A DNA stretch of 64,000 nucleotides. Source: Cernens ardua. Lineage in GTDB: Bacteria; Pseudomonadota; Gammaproteobacteria; Pseudomonadales; Halomonadaceae. Positions 52,500 to 62,449 of this stretch are shown here, in pieces. Under the pieces are notes generated by a model. It did no database searches and was not told the DNA's origin. It worked only from the letters and a program-made list of their open reading frames with translations. The stretch is from positions 62,001 to 126,000 of the forward strand of contig NZ_JBPCZH010000005.1 of assembly GCF_051251085.1 (NCBI RefSeq). The letters run 5' to 3'. Position 1 is the stretch's first letter, and each line of letters opens with the position of its first letter. The translations under genes and the position numbers were made by a program.

Positions 52500-55400
52500 T
52501 CATGCAGACTCCGAGTGTTCAACGGATGATACCGTACTGCCTTCCGATGAAGGTTCAGGATCATGGGTAATGAGTAGGGAAGGCGAGCGAATCAATTCTT
52601 CCCACGCTGATTGGACCTCTTTGGTATCAATGGTTTTGAGCGCGTCGTATAGCTGATATGGCAAATCGAACCCAATGTTGCCCAGTTCCAGCAACTGGGT
52701 CTGTTTGTCGGCTAATTCGCTCAAACTATCCTGACGCTGAAACCATTGTTGCACGACTGCTTTCCTGGCGAATTCCAGTTGTTCGTATGTGAGTGTTTGT
52801 AGTTGCCTTGTCATTAGTGCCATGAAGTCCAGCATCTGCTCGTTCAACGTATTGCTGGGGAAGTCGGATGATTCGATGAGCATTAATAATCCAGCTCTTG
52901 AGAAAACCGGATAATATTCAGCATTAACGACGTAGCCCAATTGTCGGTTAGTTCGCATGATGGTGTAAAAATTGGCTTGTATAAGCTGTTCAATCAATCT
53001 GGTTAACGCGCGCGATCGTAAATCCGTCTGTGGTGGCTGAAAATAAAGCAGTGCAGCGGAATCGGTGTATCCTTTCAGTGTCGGTTGCAGATGTATTTGT
53101 GAAGCGGGTAAGCTTACCGCTTCCAATACAGGAATATTTTTTAAAGGTACGCTTGGCTTTAAGCGCTTGTGTAATGTATTTGCTGTATGTATGACTGATT
53201 CCGATGTCACGTTTCCAATAGCTAATACCTGTACGTGTAGAGAGTTCAGCCATGCCCTTCTGAACTGCTCAAGCTCTTTTGGCTTCAGACTCTTGAGTTC
53301 AGCCAAAACGACTTTGTCTTCATCCCTATATGGGTTTAGCCTACGATCCAGCTCGCCAAGTAAAGCATTGTAGAGTTGTGGCTTTACCTTACCCTCTATT
53401 GACTGCCTATAGGCCGCCCGTGCTTCCTCGAATCCTGAGGGTGTGACAGGGGTGTTGATCAATGCATCCGTGAAGGTCGTGATGAGTTGTGATGAGCGGT
53501 CATTCCATACAGAGAAGGAGGTGGCGATACCGTCTCTATCTGTCCCGATATTCATGAATTGCAGCGCAAGTTGGGCGGGATGGTTATTTTTTTCCAGCGT
53601 TTGATTCAACCATTGCACCAACAGGGCAGTGAGCGCTCTATCATGTGGTGAGCGATGCGTATTCGGATTCATGAAACGGATACGCCATTCCACACGGGGT
53701 GAGTGGTAGTGATTGTCCCCTTGATACCAGACATCCATGCCTTCTTGATTGATCAACCGGCGAGGGCGGTAATCCTGTACTGACAGCATCGTAAGCCGTT
53801 GTGGGATAAATTTATTCTGCTTCGGTAAATTGAGGGGCGTAATGTGTGTGCCTTGTGGCCATTGTTGGACCTTCTCCCACCGGTAGCCTACATGATATCG
53901 GGGCGAATAATGCGCCACTTCAACATTCGGCCCATTGTAGAGTTGAAGCATGTTTTCAGGTGTTAGATATCGCATGAATGTCGCCAGGGACTCTGCTGTT
54001 GTGGTATGGCTTCTTAACGTTGTGATATTGATTTCACTTGCTGGTGTATAGGAAAGTGTGCTGCTCAGCTCACTGGCTGTCTCCATATCACTGTGTGGTT
54101 GATATAAGGAAAAATGGAGTGCGGCCAAGCGCGCATTTTCTGCATTTCGTGATGAAGTCACAGAGTGCGTTTGGATCAGTTCCATGTAGTCGAAGAATGT
54201 CGTGCGAATGTCATCAATGTGAGTAATGCCTTCTTCTGTCAATTGAAAGTCGACATACATTAATGCTTGTTGTTTGTCTCTCACGGGAAGATCAACGTCC
54301 AGCTGTGATACCCAGCCTTTTTCCATTAAACGAGTTGTAAGCGTACCTTCCCCCTGATGACTGATCAGTGCACGGACAAAGTCGTACGGCACATGTTGCG
54401 GTTGTGACGTGGGGTCGGGAATCGGGAAATAGAAAACAAGATGATGACTTCCTGTCTCTGATTCGATGCTCATGCGTGCAGGTAGCCTGTCAGGAGAAAG
54501 AATAGGGGGGAATGGGGCGCGTTTGGGAAGATGATGATTCGGTATTTCTGCAAAATATCGTTTCGCATACGCTGTCATTTCTTCCAGTGTATGAGCGCTC
54601 ATGATGACCAACTGCATTCTATTGGCACTGTAATGCTGTTTGAAGAATTGCTTTAAAGCCTTCTTGAGGTGCGAGGGTGAACCGCTCAACGTGGTCATAT
54701 CACCTACCACGGATTGAGTGATGGGGTGCTTCCTTGAGCTTGCCTGCCATAGGGCATCGTAGAAACGATAACTGTTATCACTAAAGGAAAGCTCGTACTC
54801 GGACTTCACTGCGAACCGTTCACGTTCAATGAAGTGTTCGCTCAACAGCGGAGCGATGAAAAAACGAGAGAAACGCGCCAAGGCTCCAGATAGGCCATCT
54901 CGAGCCACTTCAAGTCGATAATTAGTACGATCAAAGTCGGTATAGGCGTTATCGCGTCCGCCATATGCATGAATATAATCGCTAAACTCGGATGCTTCGG
55001 GATAGTGATCGTTTCCTAAAAACAGCATATGTTCGAGGAAATGTGCGAGCCCCGACTTGTTCGTTGGCTCATCGGCACTTCCTGCCTCAACATTCATGGC
55101 GACAGCGCTTTTCTCTGCGGTAGGGTCTCTGACCAATAGAACCTTTAGTCCATTTTGCAATGTCAAATAACGGTATTCACGTGGATCATTTGCGCTTTTA
55201 TGTATGTAGGGGGATGCTATATCCATCGGAGGAAGAGCAAGCATGTTCCCCTCCGCAAAGGGTGGGATTGAAGATCCCGCATCCTGAATATCTTCAGCGC
55301 TCACATATGGAGGAGCAAAGCAGCTTGCCAGGTAGATGCCCAGTCCGCCCAGTAAAAGGCGAAGACTATAAAAGAAAATAGGGTTAATTGAGCTGGTCAT
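52500..55400 (-). CDS. M16-family zinc peptidase, pitrilysin-like
   Basis: Secreted zinc metalloprotease of the insulinase family, 966 residues, close in size to E. coli protease III (962). A signal peptide SLRLLLGGLGIYLASCF... follows the ATG at 55400. The inverted zinc motif HFLEH is in SGLAHFLEHMLFLGNDHYPEASEF (in parts; near residue 100), with the third ligand in ERFAVKSEYE. Four half-domains are expected; the C-terminal inactive half is present. The frame upstream to 55487 adds 29 residues with no ribosome site. Function: degradation of small peptides in the periplasm. Single gene. Confidence 0.9.
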   Translation of the reverse strand: MTSSINPIFFYSLRLLLGGLGIYLASCFAPPYVSAEDIQDAGSSIPPFAEGNMLALPPMDIASPYIHKSANDPREYRYLTLQNGLKVLLVRDPTAEKSAVAMNVEAGSADEPTNKSGLAHFLEHMLFLGNDHYPEASEFSDYIHAYGGRDNAYTDFDRTNYRLEVARDGLSGALARFSRFFIAPLLSEHFIERERFAVKSEYELSFSDNSYRFYDALWQASSRKHPITQSVVGDMTTLSGSPSHLKKALKQFFKQHYSANRMQLVIMSAHTLEEMTAYAKRYFAEIPNHHLPKRAPFPPILSPDRLPARMSIESETGSHHLVFYFPIPDPTSQPQHVPYDFVRALISHQGEGTLTTRLMEKGWVSQLDVDLPVRDKQQALMYVDFQLTEEGITHIDDIRTTFFDYMELIQTHSVTSSRNAENARLAALHFSLYQPHSDMETASELSSTLSYTPASEINITTLRSHTTTAESLATFMRYLTPENMLQLYNGPNVEVAHYSPRYHVGYRWEKVQQWPQGTHITPLNLPKQNKFIPQRLTMLSVQDYRPRRLINQEGMDVWYQGDNHYHSPRVEWRIRFMNPNTHRSPHDRALTALLVQWLNQTLEKNNHPAQLALQFMNIGTDRDGIATSFSVWNDRSSQLITTFTDALINTPVTPSGFEEARAAYRQSIEGKVKPQLYNALLGELDRRLNPYRDEDKVVLAELKSLKPKELEQFRRAWLNSLHVQVLAIGNVTSESVIHTANTLHKRLKPSVPLKNIPVLEAVSLPASQIHLQPTLKGYTDSAALLYFQPPQTDLRSRALTRLIEQLIQANFYTIMRTNRQLGYVVNAEYYPVFSRAGLLMLIESSDFPSNTLNEQMLDFMALMTRQLQTLTYEQLEFARKAVVQQWFQRQDSLSELADKQTQLLELGNIGFDLPYQLYDALKTIDTKEVQSAWEELIRSPSLLITHDPEPSSEGSTVSSVEHSESA

Positions 55401-55993
55401 GCATATACCCGTAACAGAGCCGCGGTAGCTTCTAACAGTTAGCTTCAAACAGTTGGCCCCAGGTAGTTGGTTTCTGACAGGCGGCACCCCTAGGGAGTGC
55501 TTTCAGGAGCTCACTGTTGGAAAGAGTTGCTGTAGTAACTATTGAAAAAAGGAGAAAGAGGGAAGGAGCTAGTGCTGCTTGTGGCACCCATCCGTATTTG
55601 AATGGTGCGTTATAGCAGATACATCTTTACGTAACCTAAAGCGAAACTTGCTTCTTCGGCGTGTCAAATGACTATGGTCACTTTTTCTTTTCAGGCTTTT
55701 CATTTGGTAACACTTGCTTTGCGCCGTGCGCTTGCGGGAACGGTTCTTCATATAGAGAACAACATTTATCGCCCAATGGTAATTGGGGCTTTTCGATTAC
55801 GTCGAACCTGTATACCGGGTCAGCTCGTCTATCAATGATGATTGTCTTGTCGACGAATTTGTGCTGAATAAATTCTTTTTGAATATGGAATAAACGTTAA
55901 AAGAGATTGTATCTTGCGTTTCGTTTGTGTATCTATATGATACTGAACACTGTTTTTTAAATTTGCATTTTCATTGATAATCGGGAGAAAGCC
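55401..55993. other. Long intergenic region before the TetR gene
   Basis: No gene with support in 593 bp. Two tandem 14-bp copies TAGCTTC(T/A)AACAGT lie at 55426-55453, close to the start of the protease gene. AT-rich sequence at 55870-55990 should contain the promoter of the TetR-fusion operon. Confidence 0.5.
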
Positions 55994-56605
55994 ATGGCAC
56001 GACCGCGTCAGCGAGCACCTGAAGAGCTGCATGCGCAGGTGATGGCGGCGTGTGATGAATGGTTGCAAACGCAACCTGTTCAAACACTTTCCCTGCGTTC
56101 GATTGCCCGCTCACTAGGGTGTGCTCCCAGTACATTGCTCAAGCTCTATGGCAGCTTCAATAATTTGCTACAGTTTGTGAATGTCGATACGCTCAAATTA
56201 CTCAGTGAAGGTATTGAAAGCAGTACGGACGCCAGCCCCGAAGAACGTATGGGGGTGTTGGCACATAGTTACTGGAATTTTGCCAAGCATCATCCTCATC
56301 GCTGGCAGTTGCTATTTGAATTTCCGTTGGCGCAGGAAGGGGAACTTGATCAACGTCAGAATTCAGCAATCGAGGCCCTGTTTATCCGGGTGGAAGCGAC
56401 ACTCAAGGAGCTTCGTCCCGAATTAAGCAGCCGTGATGCGAACCGTTTGGCACGTACCTTGTGGGGAAGTGTGCATGGTTTGGTTCAACTTGGCATGACT
56501 GAACGTCTGGGCGTTTTTGAAGGGCAGCCGGTCAAGGTGGAGGTCCTCCTTGATCAATTGATCGCCATGACGCTCGCGGCGCTCGGAAATCGCACGTTGA
56601 TTTAA
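55994..56605 (+). CDS. TetR-family transcriptional regulator
   Basis: Repressor of 203 residues. The N-terminal helix-turn-helix is in LSLRSIARSLGCAPSTLLKLYGSFNNLL (residues about 33-60, quoted as SIARSLGCAPSTLLKLYGSF); the rest is a helical ligand-binding and dimerisation domain with the WNFAKHHPHRWQLLFEFPL pattern of the WHG subgroup. The stop overlaps the next start (TAATG), so it controls, and is translated with, the membrane acyltransferase fusion. Ligand unknown, possibly a lipid or acyl compound. Confidence 0.87.
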   Translation: MARPRQRAPEELHAQVMAACDEWLQTQPVQTLSLRSIARSLGCAPSTLLKLYGSFNNLLQFVNVDTLKLLSEGIESSTDASPEERMGVLAHSYWNFAKHHPHRWQLLFEFPLAQEGELDQRQNSAIEALFIRVEATLKELRPELSSRDANRLARTLWGSVHGLVQLGMTERLGVFEGQPVKVEVLLDQLIAMTLAALGNRTLI

Positions 56606-58512
56606 TGAAGAAAAGGCCTTTTCCTGTACCTTCCTCTGAAGGCTTGATGCAATCACGCTTTTTTGCCCCTTTTTTCTGGGCTCAAGCGGCCAGTGCGTTC
56701 AACGACAATTTTTTCAAGCAAATTCTGCTGCTGTCGGTTACCTATGTGGCTGTTCCTGACAAGGGGTGGAATGCCGGATTTGTTAATAATCTGGCAGCAG
56801 CCCTCTTTATCCTACCCTTCTTGCTCTTCTCGGCGACCGGTGGGGTACTGGCTGACAGCATGGAGAAAACCCGTCTGATTCGCCTTCTAAAATGGGTAGA
56901 ACTGGTTGCCATGTGCCTGGCCGCGGGAATGCTTCTGATTCACGCTTATATCCCTCTATTGGCGCTGTTGTTGGTAGCGGGTATTCAGGCAGCCCTCTTT
57001 GGTCCCGTCAAATACGCCATACTCCCCCAGCATGTGCCGGGTGGATTGCTGGTGAGTGCCAATGCCTGGATCGAGATGGGGACATTCCTTGCCATCCTGT
57101 TGGGTACGCTCCTCGCTGGAGGGCTGTTTTCCTCATCAGAGGGGGCCTCCCTCCTTATGGGCGGAGGAATGATCGTTGTTTCCCTAATGGGACTTCTGGC
57201 GGCCTATCGCATTCCTGAAGCACCGCCAATACATTACAGCCCTTTAAAATGGCAACCTTTCAAGCAAAGTGTGGATGTCATGCGTTCGGTTTGGGAGCAG
57301 CCGCTCCTTTTTCGCGCAGTGCTGGGTATTAGTCTCTTTTGGTTATTGGGAACCAGCTATCTCACCCAGCTGCCTCTTTGGGCCGCAACAATTGCGCATG
57401 GTGACAGCGCGACAGTCAGCTTCATGCTGGCGGCATTCGCACTGGGTATCGGTGTTGGGGCACTTTGGTGCTCACGGCTTTCCGCAGGACGTACCGAGGT
57501 CGGGATTGTCCCCTTCGGTGCTTTGATTATTGGTTTTGCCGGTTTTGATTTTGCGCATCATAACGCCTTCATTCATAACGATCATATTCGTGCCCTGAGT
57601 GAGTTATTGGGGCATTGGCGTATCTGGTGGTGCTTTATTGATTTAGCACTCGTGGGTGTGGGTGGGGGGCTCTATATCATTCCGCTCTATATGATCCTGC
57701 AAACGCGTAGTGCCTATTACGAACGTTCACGCATTATTGCCGCCAATAACATCATGAATGCTCTCTTCATGATTTTGGCGACAGGCCTTGGTGTGTTGGT
57801 ATTAAGCATTATGGGGGCCTCAATCAATGTCTTTTTTTCATTGATTGCGTTTATTGCGTGGGTAATATGTGCGGTTATTGTGGTCAATAATCCGCGTCCC
57901 GGTATCCGTATTTGCATGTTTATTGCGTTAAGGTGCTGCTATCGGTTGCGCCTTACCGGGCGGCAGAATATCCCGTCGGAAGGCGCTGCGCTTGTTGTAT
58001 GCAACCACGTGAGCTATATGGACGCCCTTTTGCTGGGGGGGACCAGCCCGCGATTGCTGCGTTTCATGATGGATGCACCAGCCTATGAATCACCCTGGTT
58101 GAATTGGTTCTGCCGTTTGGCGGGGGCCATTCCGGTAGACTTGTCAAAACGCAATCCCAAAGATGTGCGTCGAGCGCTCAATGAAGTCAGTGCAGCCCTG
58201 CGTAATGGTGACGTGGTGATGGTATTCCCTGAGGGAAGGTTAACGCGCGATGGCGAGGTGGGGGACTTCAGACGCGGGATTGAAAAGATGTTGGCTCAGG
58301 ATCCGGTGCCCGTGATCCCGGCTGCCACCAGCGGGTTATGGGGATCATGGGGTTCTTACAAGGCCGGCAAACCTTTCATGCGCTGGCCAACACGCTTGAG
58401 GCGACGCGTACGCATCGGCTTTGGTGCTCCCATAGACCCGCGTACACTGGATCGGTTCGAGCTTAGGCGGCGTGTCATTGAGTTGAAAAAAGAGTTGGGC
58501 GGCGGCAAATAG
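56605..58512 (+). CDS. MFS transporter-acyltransferase fusion (LplT/PlsC-like)
   Basis: Two-domain membrane protein of 635 residues. Residues about 15-430 form an LplT-like MFS lysophospholipid flippase (FNDNFFKQILLL, FGPVKYAILPQ). Residues about 440-635 form a PlsC acyltransferase with motif NHVSYMD (HX4D) near 475, FPEGRLTRDG near 545 and VPVIPAAT near 572. Together they could carry lysophospholipids in and reacylate them. The acyl-ACP synthetase part found in Aas and in three-domain relatives is missing, so acyl donors must come from elsewhere. It overlaps the TetR stop by one base. Confidence 0.88.
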   Translation: MKKRPFPVPSSEGLMQSRFFAPFFWAQAASAFNDNFFKQILLLSVTYVAVPDKGWNAGFVNNLAAALFILPFLLFSATGGVLADSMEKTRLIRLLKWVELVAMCLAAGMLLIHAYIPLLALLLVAGIQAALFGPVKYAILPQHVPGGLLVSANAWIEMGTFLAILLGTLLAGGLFSSSEGASLLMGGGMIVVSLMGLLAAYRIPEAPPIHYSPLKWQPFKQSVDVMRSVWEQPLLFRAVLGISLFWLLGTSYLTQLPLWAATIAHGDSATVSFMLAAFALGIGVGALWCSRLSAGRTEVGIVPFGALIIGFAGFDFAHHNAFIHNDHIRALSELLGHWRIWWCFIDLALVGVGGGLYIIPLYMILQTRSAYYERSRIIAANNIMNALFMILATGLGVLVLSIMGASINVFFSLIAFIAWVICAVIVVNNPRPGIRICMFIALRCCYRLRLTGRQNIPSEGAALVVCNHVSYMDALLLGGTSPRLLRFMMDAPAYESPWLNWFCRLAGAIPVDLSKRNPKDVRRALNEVSAALRNGDVVMVFPEGRLTRDGEVGDFRRGIEKMLAQDPVPVIPAATSGLWGSWGSYKAGKPFMRWPTRLRRRVRIGFGAPIDPRTLDRFELRRRVIELKKELGGGK

Positions 58513-58533
58513 CGGTTATAACTGTTTCAAAGC

Positions 58534-59847
58534 TTAATAGGGGAGCGAAACAACCACTTTCAAACCGCCCAACTCACTATCATCCAGCACTAGTTGCCCT
58601 TGATAATAGCTAATTACCTGTTCAACGATTCCCAGTCCCAAACCATGTCCAGCTACCCGCTCATCCAGCCGTGTTCCCCGATTCAGTACACCTTCACGCT
58701 GGGCCTGTGGAATACCCGGGCCATCATCTTCTACTTCAATCGTTAAGTGATCGCGATGATCACAAAGGCGGATCACCACACGGGAGTGCGCCCATTTTCC
58801 GGCATTGTCGATCAGGTTACCCAATACTTCCAGCATATCTTCATGTTCCCACGGGAGGGTAGATGGAATGTTGTTCAGGAAGTGATTGAAGGTGATATGC
58901 GGATAGAGTTCCTGCAGTGTTGTGAGCAGTTCGGGAAGTGCATCATCCGGTTTGAATTTCGTTTTTGAAGACGAGTCGCGTGTATCCAGCCGTGCGCGCT
59001 GTAGCTCACGTTCTACCAGTCGATGAATTTCATTTAACCGTTCACTCAATGTTGTCCGTATTTCAGGTAACGCATCCAATTCACGACGGGCAATGACGGC
59101 TTCCATCACCGCAATGGGCGTTTTCAGCGCATGTCCCAGGTTACTAGTACCATCCCGTGACCGGTTCACCACATGTTCGATACGCTCAAGCTGGTGATTG
59201 AGCTCAGAGACAACCGGAGCGATCTCTTCTGGAACACGTGTCTCGATCTTCATCCGGCTTCCATCATTCAGCTGAGTAAGCTCCTGTCGAACACGCTGAA
59301 GAGGGCGTAGGCCGATACGAATGACTTGCTGTTGCACAAAGACCAACAGCAATGCCATGGCCCCTCCCAGTAGCCAAATTGACATGCGTAGCCAGTTTAG
59401 GCGCGCAGACACGGCGGTATAGTCGAGTGCAGTAGTCACATCAATTTGATGGCCATGGCGGGTAAACTTGCCCCGCCACACCAGCAGCTGCTGTTTTTCA
59501 GGCCCCGGGTGCAGTTTATGTGAAAGCCCATAGCCCAGTATGGGAAGCCGTTGATCCCAAAGTGAACGAGAACGAATCTCTCGATGGCCATCTATTCGAA
59601 TACAATAGTAATAGCCGGAATAGACTCGATTGTAGGCATCCATGAAGGGAATGACGCCCGCATAATGATCCGATTGGGTGTCCAGCAATTCAGTCGTGAC
59701 ACCCACAGCGGCATCCTGCAGGCGTTCCCCCAGATAGCCGCGTATGGCATGGTCAAAGAGAAGAACGCTCCCATGCGCAAGCAAGAGCATGACCGCCAGC
59801 CCGGCGATCAGAAGCCCCAAACCGAGACGACGTGTGAGTGAGATCAC
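58534..59847 (-). CDS. Sensor histidine kinase, PhoQ-like
   Basis: Inner-membrane sensor kinase of 437 residues. A first helix at about 10-30, periplasmic domain about 35-150, second helix about 155-172, HAMP to about 225, then the H box SNLGHALKTP (His239), N box NLIDNAGKWA, G1 DDGPGI and G2 GHGLGLGIV. The HALKTP phosphoacceptor motif is that of PhoQ-type kinases. GTG start overlaps the response regulator stop by 4 bp. Signal unknown; PhoQ senses magnesium and peptides. Confidence 0.9.
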   Translation of the reverse strand: MISLTRRLGLGLLIAGLAVMLLLAHGSVLLFDHAIRGYLGERLQDAAVGVTTELLDTQSDHYAGVIPFMDAYNRVYSGYYYCIRIDGHREIRSRSLWDQRLPILGYGLSHKLHPGPEKQQLLVWRGKFTRHGHQIDVTTALDYTAVSARLNWLRMSIWLLGGAMALLLVFVQQQVIRIGLRPLQRVRQELTQLNDGSRMKIETRVPEEIAPVVSELNHQLERIEHVVNRSRDGTSNLGHALKTPIAVMEAVIARRELDALPEIRTTLSERLNEIHRLVERELQRARLDTRDSSSKTKFKPDDALPELLTTLQELYPHITFNHFLNNIPSTLPWEHEDMLEVLGNLIDNAGKWAHSRVVIRLCDHRDHLTIEVEDDGPGIPQAQREGVLNRGTRLDERVAGHGLGLGIVEQVISYYQGQLVLDDSELGGLKVVVSLPY

Positions 59848-60530
59848 TCGGCGACGGGCTCGGTATTACCGCCGAAACGATATCCCTGGCCGCGCTGCGT
59901 GACGATAATGCTGCGCCCCAGCTTCTGGCGAAGGTGGTTGATATGCACTTCGACCACATTTGGATTTCGTTCGTGTTCGCTATCGTAGAGATGATCCAGC
60001 AGCCTGTCCTTGGGGATGACATGTTCCGGATGTAGCATCATATAGCGCAAGATCGAGAATTCCGCGCGCGTCAGGCTTACAGGTTCCGGATGGGATATGG
60101 TCGATACGCACTGGCTGGCTTCATCCAGAATGACACCCGATACCGACAGACGGGGAGTCGGATGTTGTCCATGACGGCGGCGCATAAGCCCTTGCAGACG
60201 GAGTAGAAGTTCATCCGGATGGAAGGGTTTCGGCACATAATCATCCGCGCCGGCACGCAGACCGGTAATGCGCTCGCTCCAACTCGAACGTGCCGTCAGA
60301 ATCAGTACTGGGGTGTCCAGCCCCTTGGCTCGCCACTCTTCCAGTAGCTGCATACCCGGGCGACCGGGCAGCCCAAGGTCAAGGACGATAGCATCAAAGG
60401 AAATGTTGGTGGCCATAATGGCGGCATCGCGCCCATCAGTACACCAGTCGACTGCATATCCATGCTGGCTGAAGAGAGAATTCAACTCGTCAGCAAGAGG
60501 AACGTTATCTTCCACCAATAATAAACGCAT
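59844..60530 (-). CDS. OmpR-family response regulator, PhoP-like
   Basis: Response regulator of 228 residues. Receiver domain with acidic pocket VEDN, phosphoacceptor Asp51 in VLDLGLPGR, Thr79 in LILTAR and Lys101 in PKPF; then a winged-helix DNA-binding domain with LTRAEFSILRYMMLHPEHVI and the recognition part VVEVHINHLRQKLG, ending GQGYRFG. AGGAAG stands before the ATG. Operon order: PepSY-protein gene, regulator, kinase. Confidence 0.92.
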   Translation of the reverse strand: MRLLLVEDNVPLADELNSLFSQHGYAVDWCTDGRDAAIMATNISFDAIVLDLGLPGRPGMQLLEEWRAKGLDTPVLILTARSSWSERITGLRAGADDYVPKPFHPDELLLRLQGLMRRRHGQHPTPRLSVSGVILDEASQCVSTISHPEPVSLTRAEFSILRYMMLHPEHVIPKDRLLDHLYDSEHERNPNVVEVHINHLRQKLGRSIIVTQRGQGYRFGGNTEPVAE

Positions 60531-60545
60531 CTCGTAACTTCCTGT

Positions 60546-60884
60546 TTATTGCCTGATCAACTCGCCTGTAGCTGCATCGATAAGCACATCATGGACCTGG
60601 TCTTTTGCATCCAGTATCTCTAAAAGGTAGACATAACGTAGGTGGCAGCGTTTCAACGACGCCTCTAGCATTTTGTCGGATAATGCCATATGCGCTCTTT
60701 CGAGCACTTTCTCCAGTGGGAGAATATTTCCATTTTGCGTAAGCTGTAATGCCTCATTCTGATTCAGGAAAAGATAGTGCGCGTTGCTCTTTATGTCCTG
60801 GGCTCCCACCGTATACGAGGCAAGAAAAAAGCACAGCCCTGTAATGCACGGGATGGGTCGCCAGGGCAACATCGATAGCGGCAT
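60546..60884 (-). CDS. PepSY-domain periplasmic protein
   Basis: Exported protein of 112 residues. A signal peptide ending near VGAQD, then a small PepSY-type domain (LPLEKVLERAHMALSDKMLEASLKRC in parts; closing HDVLIDAATGELI). AAGGAG precedes the ATG. It lies 15 bp upstream of a PhoP-like regulator, a frequent arrangement in which the PepSY protein may act as a target or modulator of the kinase; that role is inferred. Confidence 0.82.
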   Translation of the reverse strand: MPLSMLPWRPIPCITGLCFFLASYTVGAQDIKSNAHYLFLNQNEALQLTQNGNILPLEKVLERAHMALSDKMLEASLKRCHLRYVYLLEILDAKDQVHDVLIDAATGELIRQ

Positions 60885-60963
60885 ATGACACTCCTTCCAT
60901 TGACAACAATTTTGGACATAAGTGTCCGAAGGAAAGAGGCCTTGTATGTGCTTCGACTATTAC

Positions 60964-62211
60964 CTAGAAAACGCGGCAATAGGCATGTGCGATCAGGTTT
61001 TCCTTCAATTCGGTTACCTCAATGCAATAGTCGCCCAAATGCAATGAGACAGGCCCCTGAGGAATGGTTTCCAGTGTTTCGGTAATCAATCCATTCAGGG
61101 TACGTGGCCCCTCTGTGGGTAAGTGCCAGCCCAGTAATCGATTGATTTCCTTGAGCGACATCCTGCCCTCAATGAGATACCCGGCTTTGTAAGGCTTCAG
61201 CTCACCGCTGGATGGTTGTGTCTGGGAGGTGAAATCGCCCACGATCTCTTCCAGAATATCCTCAAGCGTCGCCATGCCGACTACATCGCCGTACTCATCT
61301 ACCACTATGGCCAGGCGTTTGTGCTGGGTCTGGAAGTAGTGGAGCTGAGTGTGCAACTGTGTCGATTCCGGAACGAAATAGGGTTCCGAGACAACATCTT
61401 TCACGTTCTTTTTCAAATCACCGGGCGTACCCAACAATTCAGCCAGTTTCCGGCAATGCAGAATGCCGACAATATTATTGATATCGCCTTCGTATACAGG
61501 AAAGCGTGTATGTTTCATGTGCAAGAGCTGATGGCGAATCGTCTCTTCATCATCATGCAAATCAATGCCTTCCACATCATGACGATTGATCATGATGTCA
61601 TTGATGGTCGTCTTGTTCAGGTCGATGATCGACATCAGCATGGCTCGGTGACGGGAAGGAATCAGGCTTCCTGCTTCCCCGACAACGGTTCTCAGCTCCT
61701 CCGGTGACAGCGCTGATTCATCCGGCTTGATCTTGCCGAGCCCACACATCTTCAACAGCGCATTTGAAATGCCATTGACCATAATGACCAGCGGTTTGCA
61801 GATGCTAAGCATGGGGGCCAATACGCGTGCACAAGGATATGACACGCGCTCGGGCTGCACGGCGGCCCATGTCTTGGGAATCACTTCCCCGAAGATCAGC
61901 ATCACGACGGTCAAGACAATCGTTGCGATAACGGGCGCCGAACTGCCTGACACAAAACGCATGACGAGTACCGTCGCCAATGAGGCAGCAAGGTTACTCA
62001 CCAACGTATTGCCTATCAAAATCACGCCGAGCAGCCTGTCAGGTTGCTTGATCAGTGAAAGCACTCGCGCCGCCGCTTTGTTCCCCTTCTTTGCCAAGTG
62101 GTTCAGGCGATACCGGTTGACGGCCATCATGCCTATTTCGGAAAAGGAGAAAAACGCACAGGCAGCAATCAACAAAATGACGTAGAGCGTTAGTAGTGGT
62201 GTTCCGCTCAT
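60964..62211 (-). CDS. corB: CNNM/CorB-family transporter (HlyC/CorC family, YfjD)
   Basis: Inner-membrane protein of 415 residues related to magnesium or cobalt export. An N-terminal DUF21/CNNM domain with four helices and IFGEVIPKTWA, a pair of CBS domains (MINRHDVEGIDL, TRFPVYEGDINNIVGILHCRKL, LAIVVDEYGDVVGMATLEDILEEIVGDF, in parts) and a C-terminal CorC/HlyC domain (GYLIEGRMSLKEINRLLG). GAGGGAG precedes the ATG. The order ffh-ypjD-corB is typical of gammaproteobacteria. Confidence 0.92.
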   Translation of the reverse strand: MSGTPLLTLYVILLIAACAFFSFSEIGMMAVNRYRLNHLAKKGNKAAARVLSLIKQPDRLLGVILIGNTLVSNLAASLATVLVMRFVSGSSAPVIATIVLTVVMLIFGEVIPKTWAAVQPERVSYPCARVLAPMLSICKPLVIMVNGISNALLKMCGLGKIKPDESALSPEELRTVVGEAGSLIPSRHRAMLMSIIDLNKTTINDIMINRHDVEGIDLHDDEETIRHQLLHMKHTRFPVYEGDINNIVGILHCRKLAELLGTPGDLKKNVKDVVSEPYFVPESTQLHTQLHYFQTQHKRLAIVVDEYGDVVGMATLEDILEEIVGDFTSQTQPSSGELKPYKAGYLIEGRMSLKEINRLLGWHLPTEGPRTLNGLITETLETIPQGPVSLHLGDYCIEVTELKENLIAHAYCRVF

Positions 62212-62449
62212 GCTGCAACTCCCTCACTGAGGCAGGAAGCAGCAGTTGTTGTCGTGATGTGCCAGTCAGGCCCATACATGTTCATTGGCATTATTTCCTC
62301 ACAATGCGATGTTTTAAGGGGGCTGCACTTTCGGGTCAAGTAAATGCCCGTAATCTTAAGGCTGAATAAATATTCATGATGTTATGTGCAGAGGTTTTGG
62401 CATATAAATGCAGCGTATTCAGGGCTGCCATAATCATTAATGATATTGG

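Noticed and set aside
55661..55867. ORF of 68 codons upstream of the TetR gene
   Set aside because: No ribosome site, composition typical of non-coding sequence, no family.
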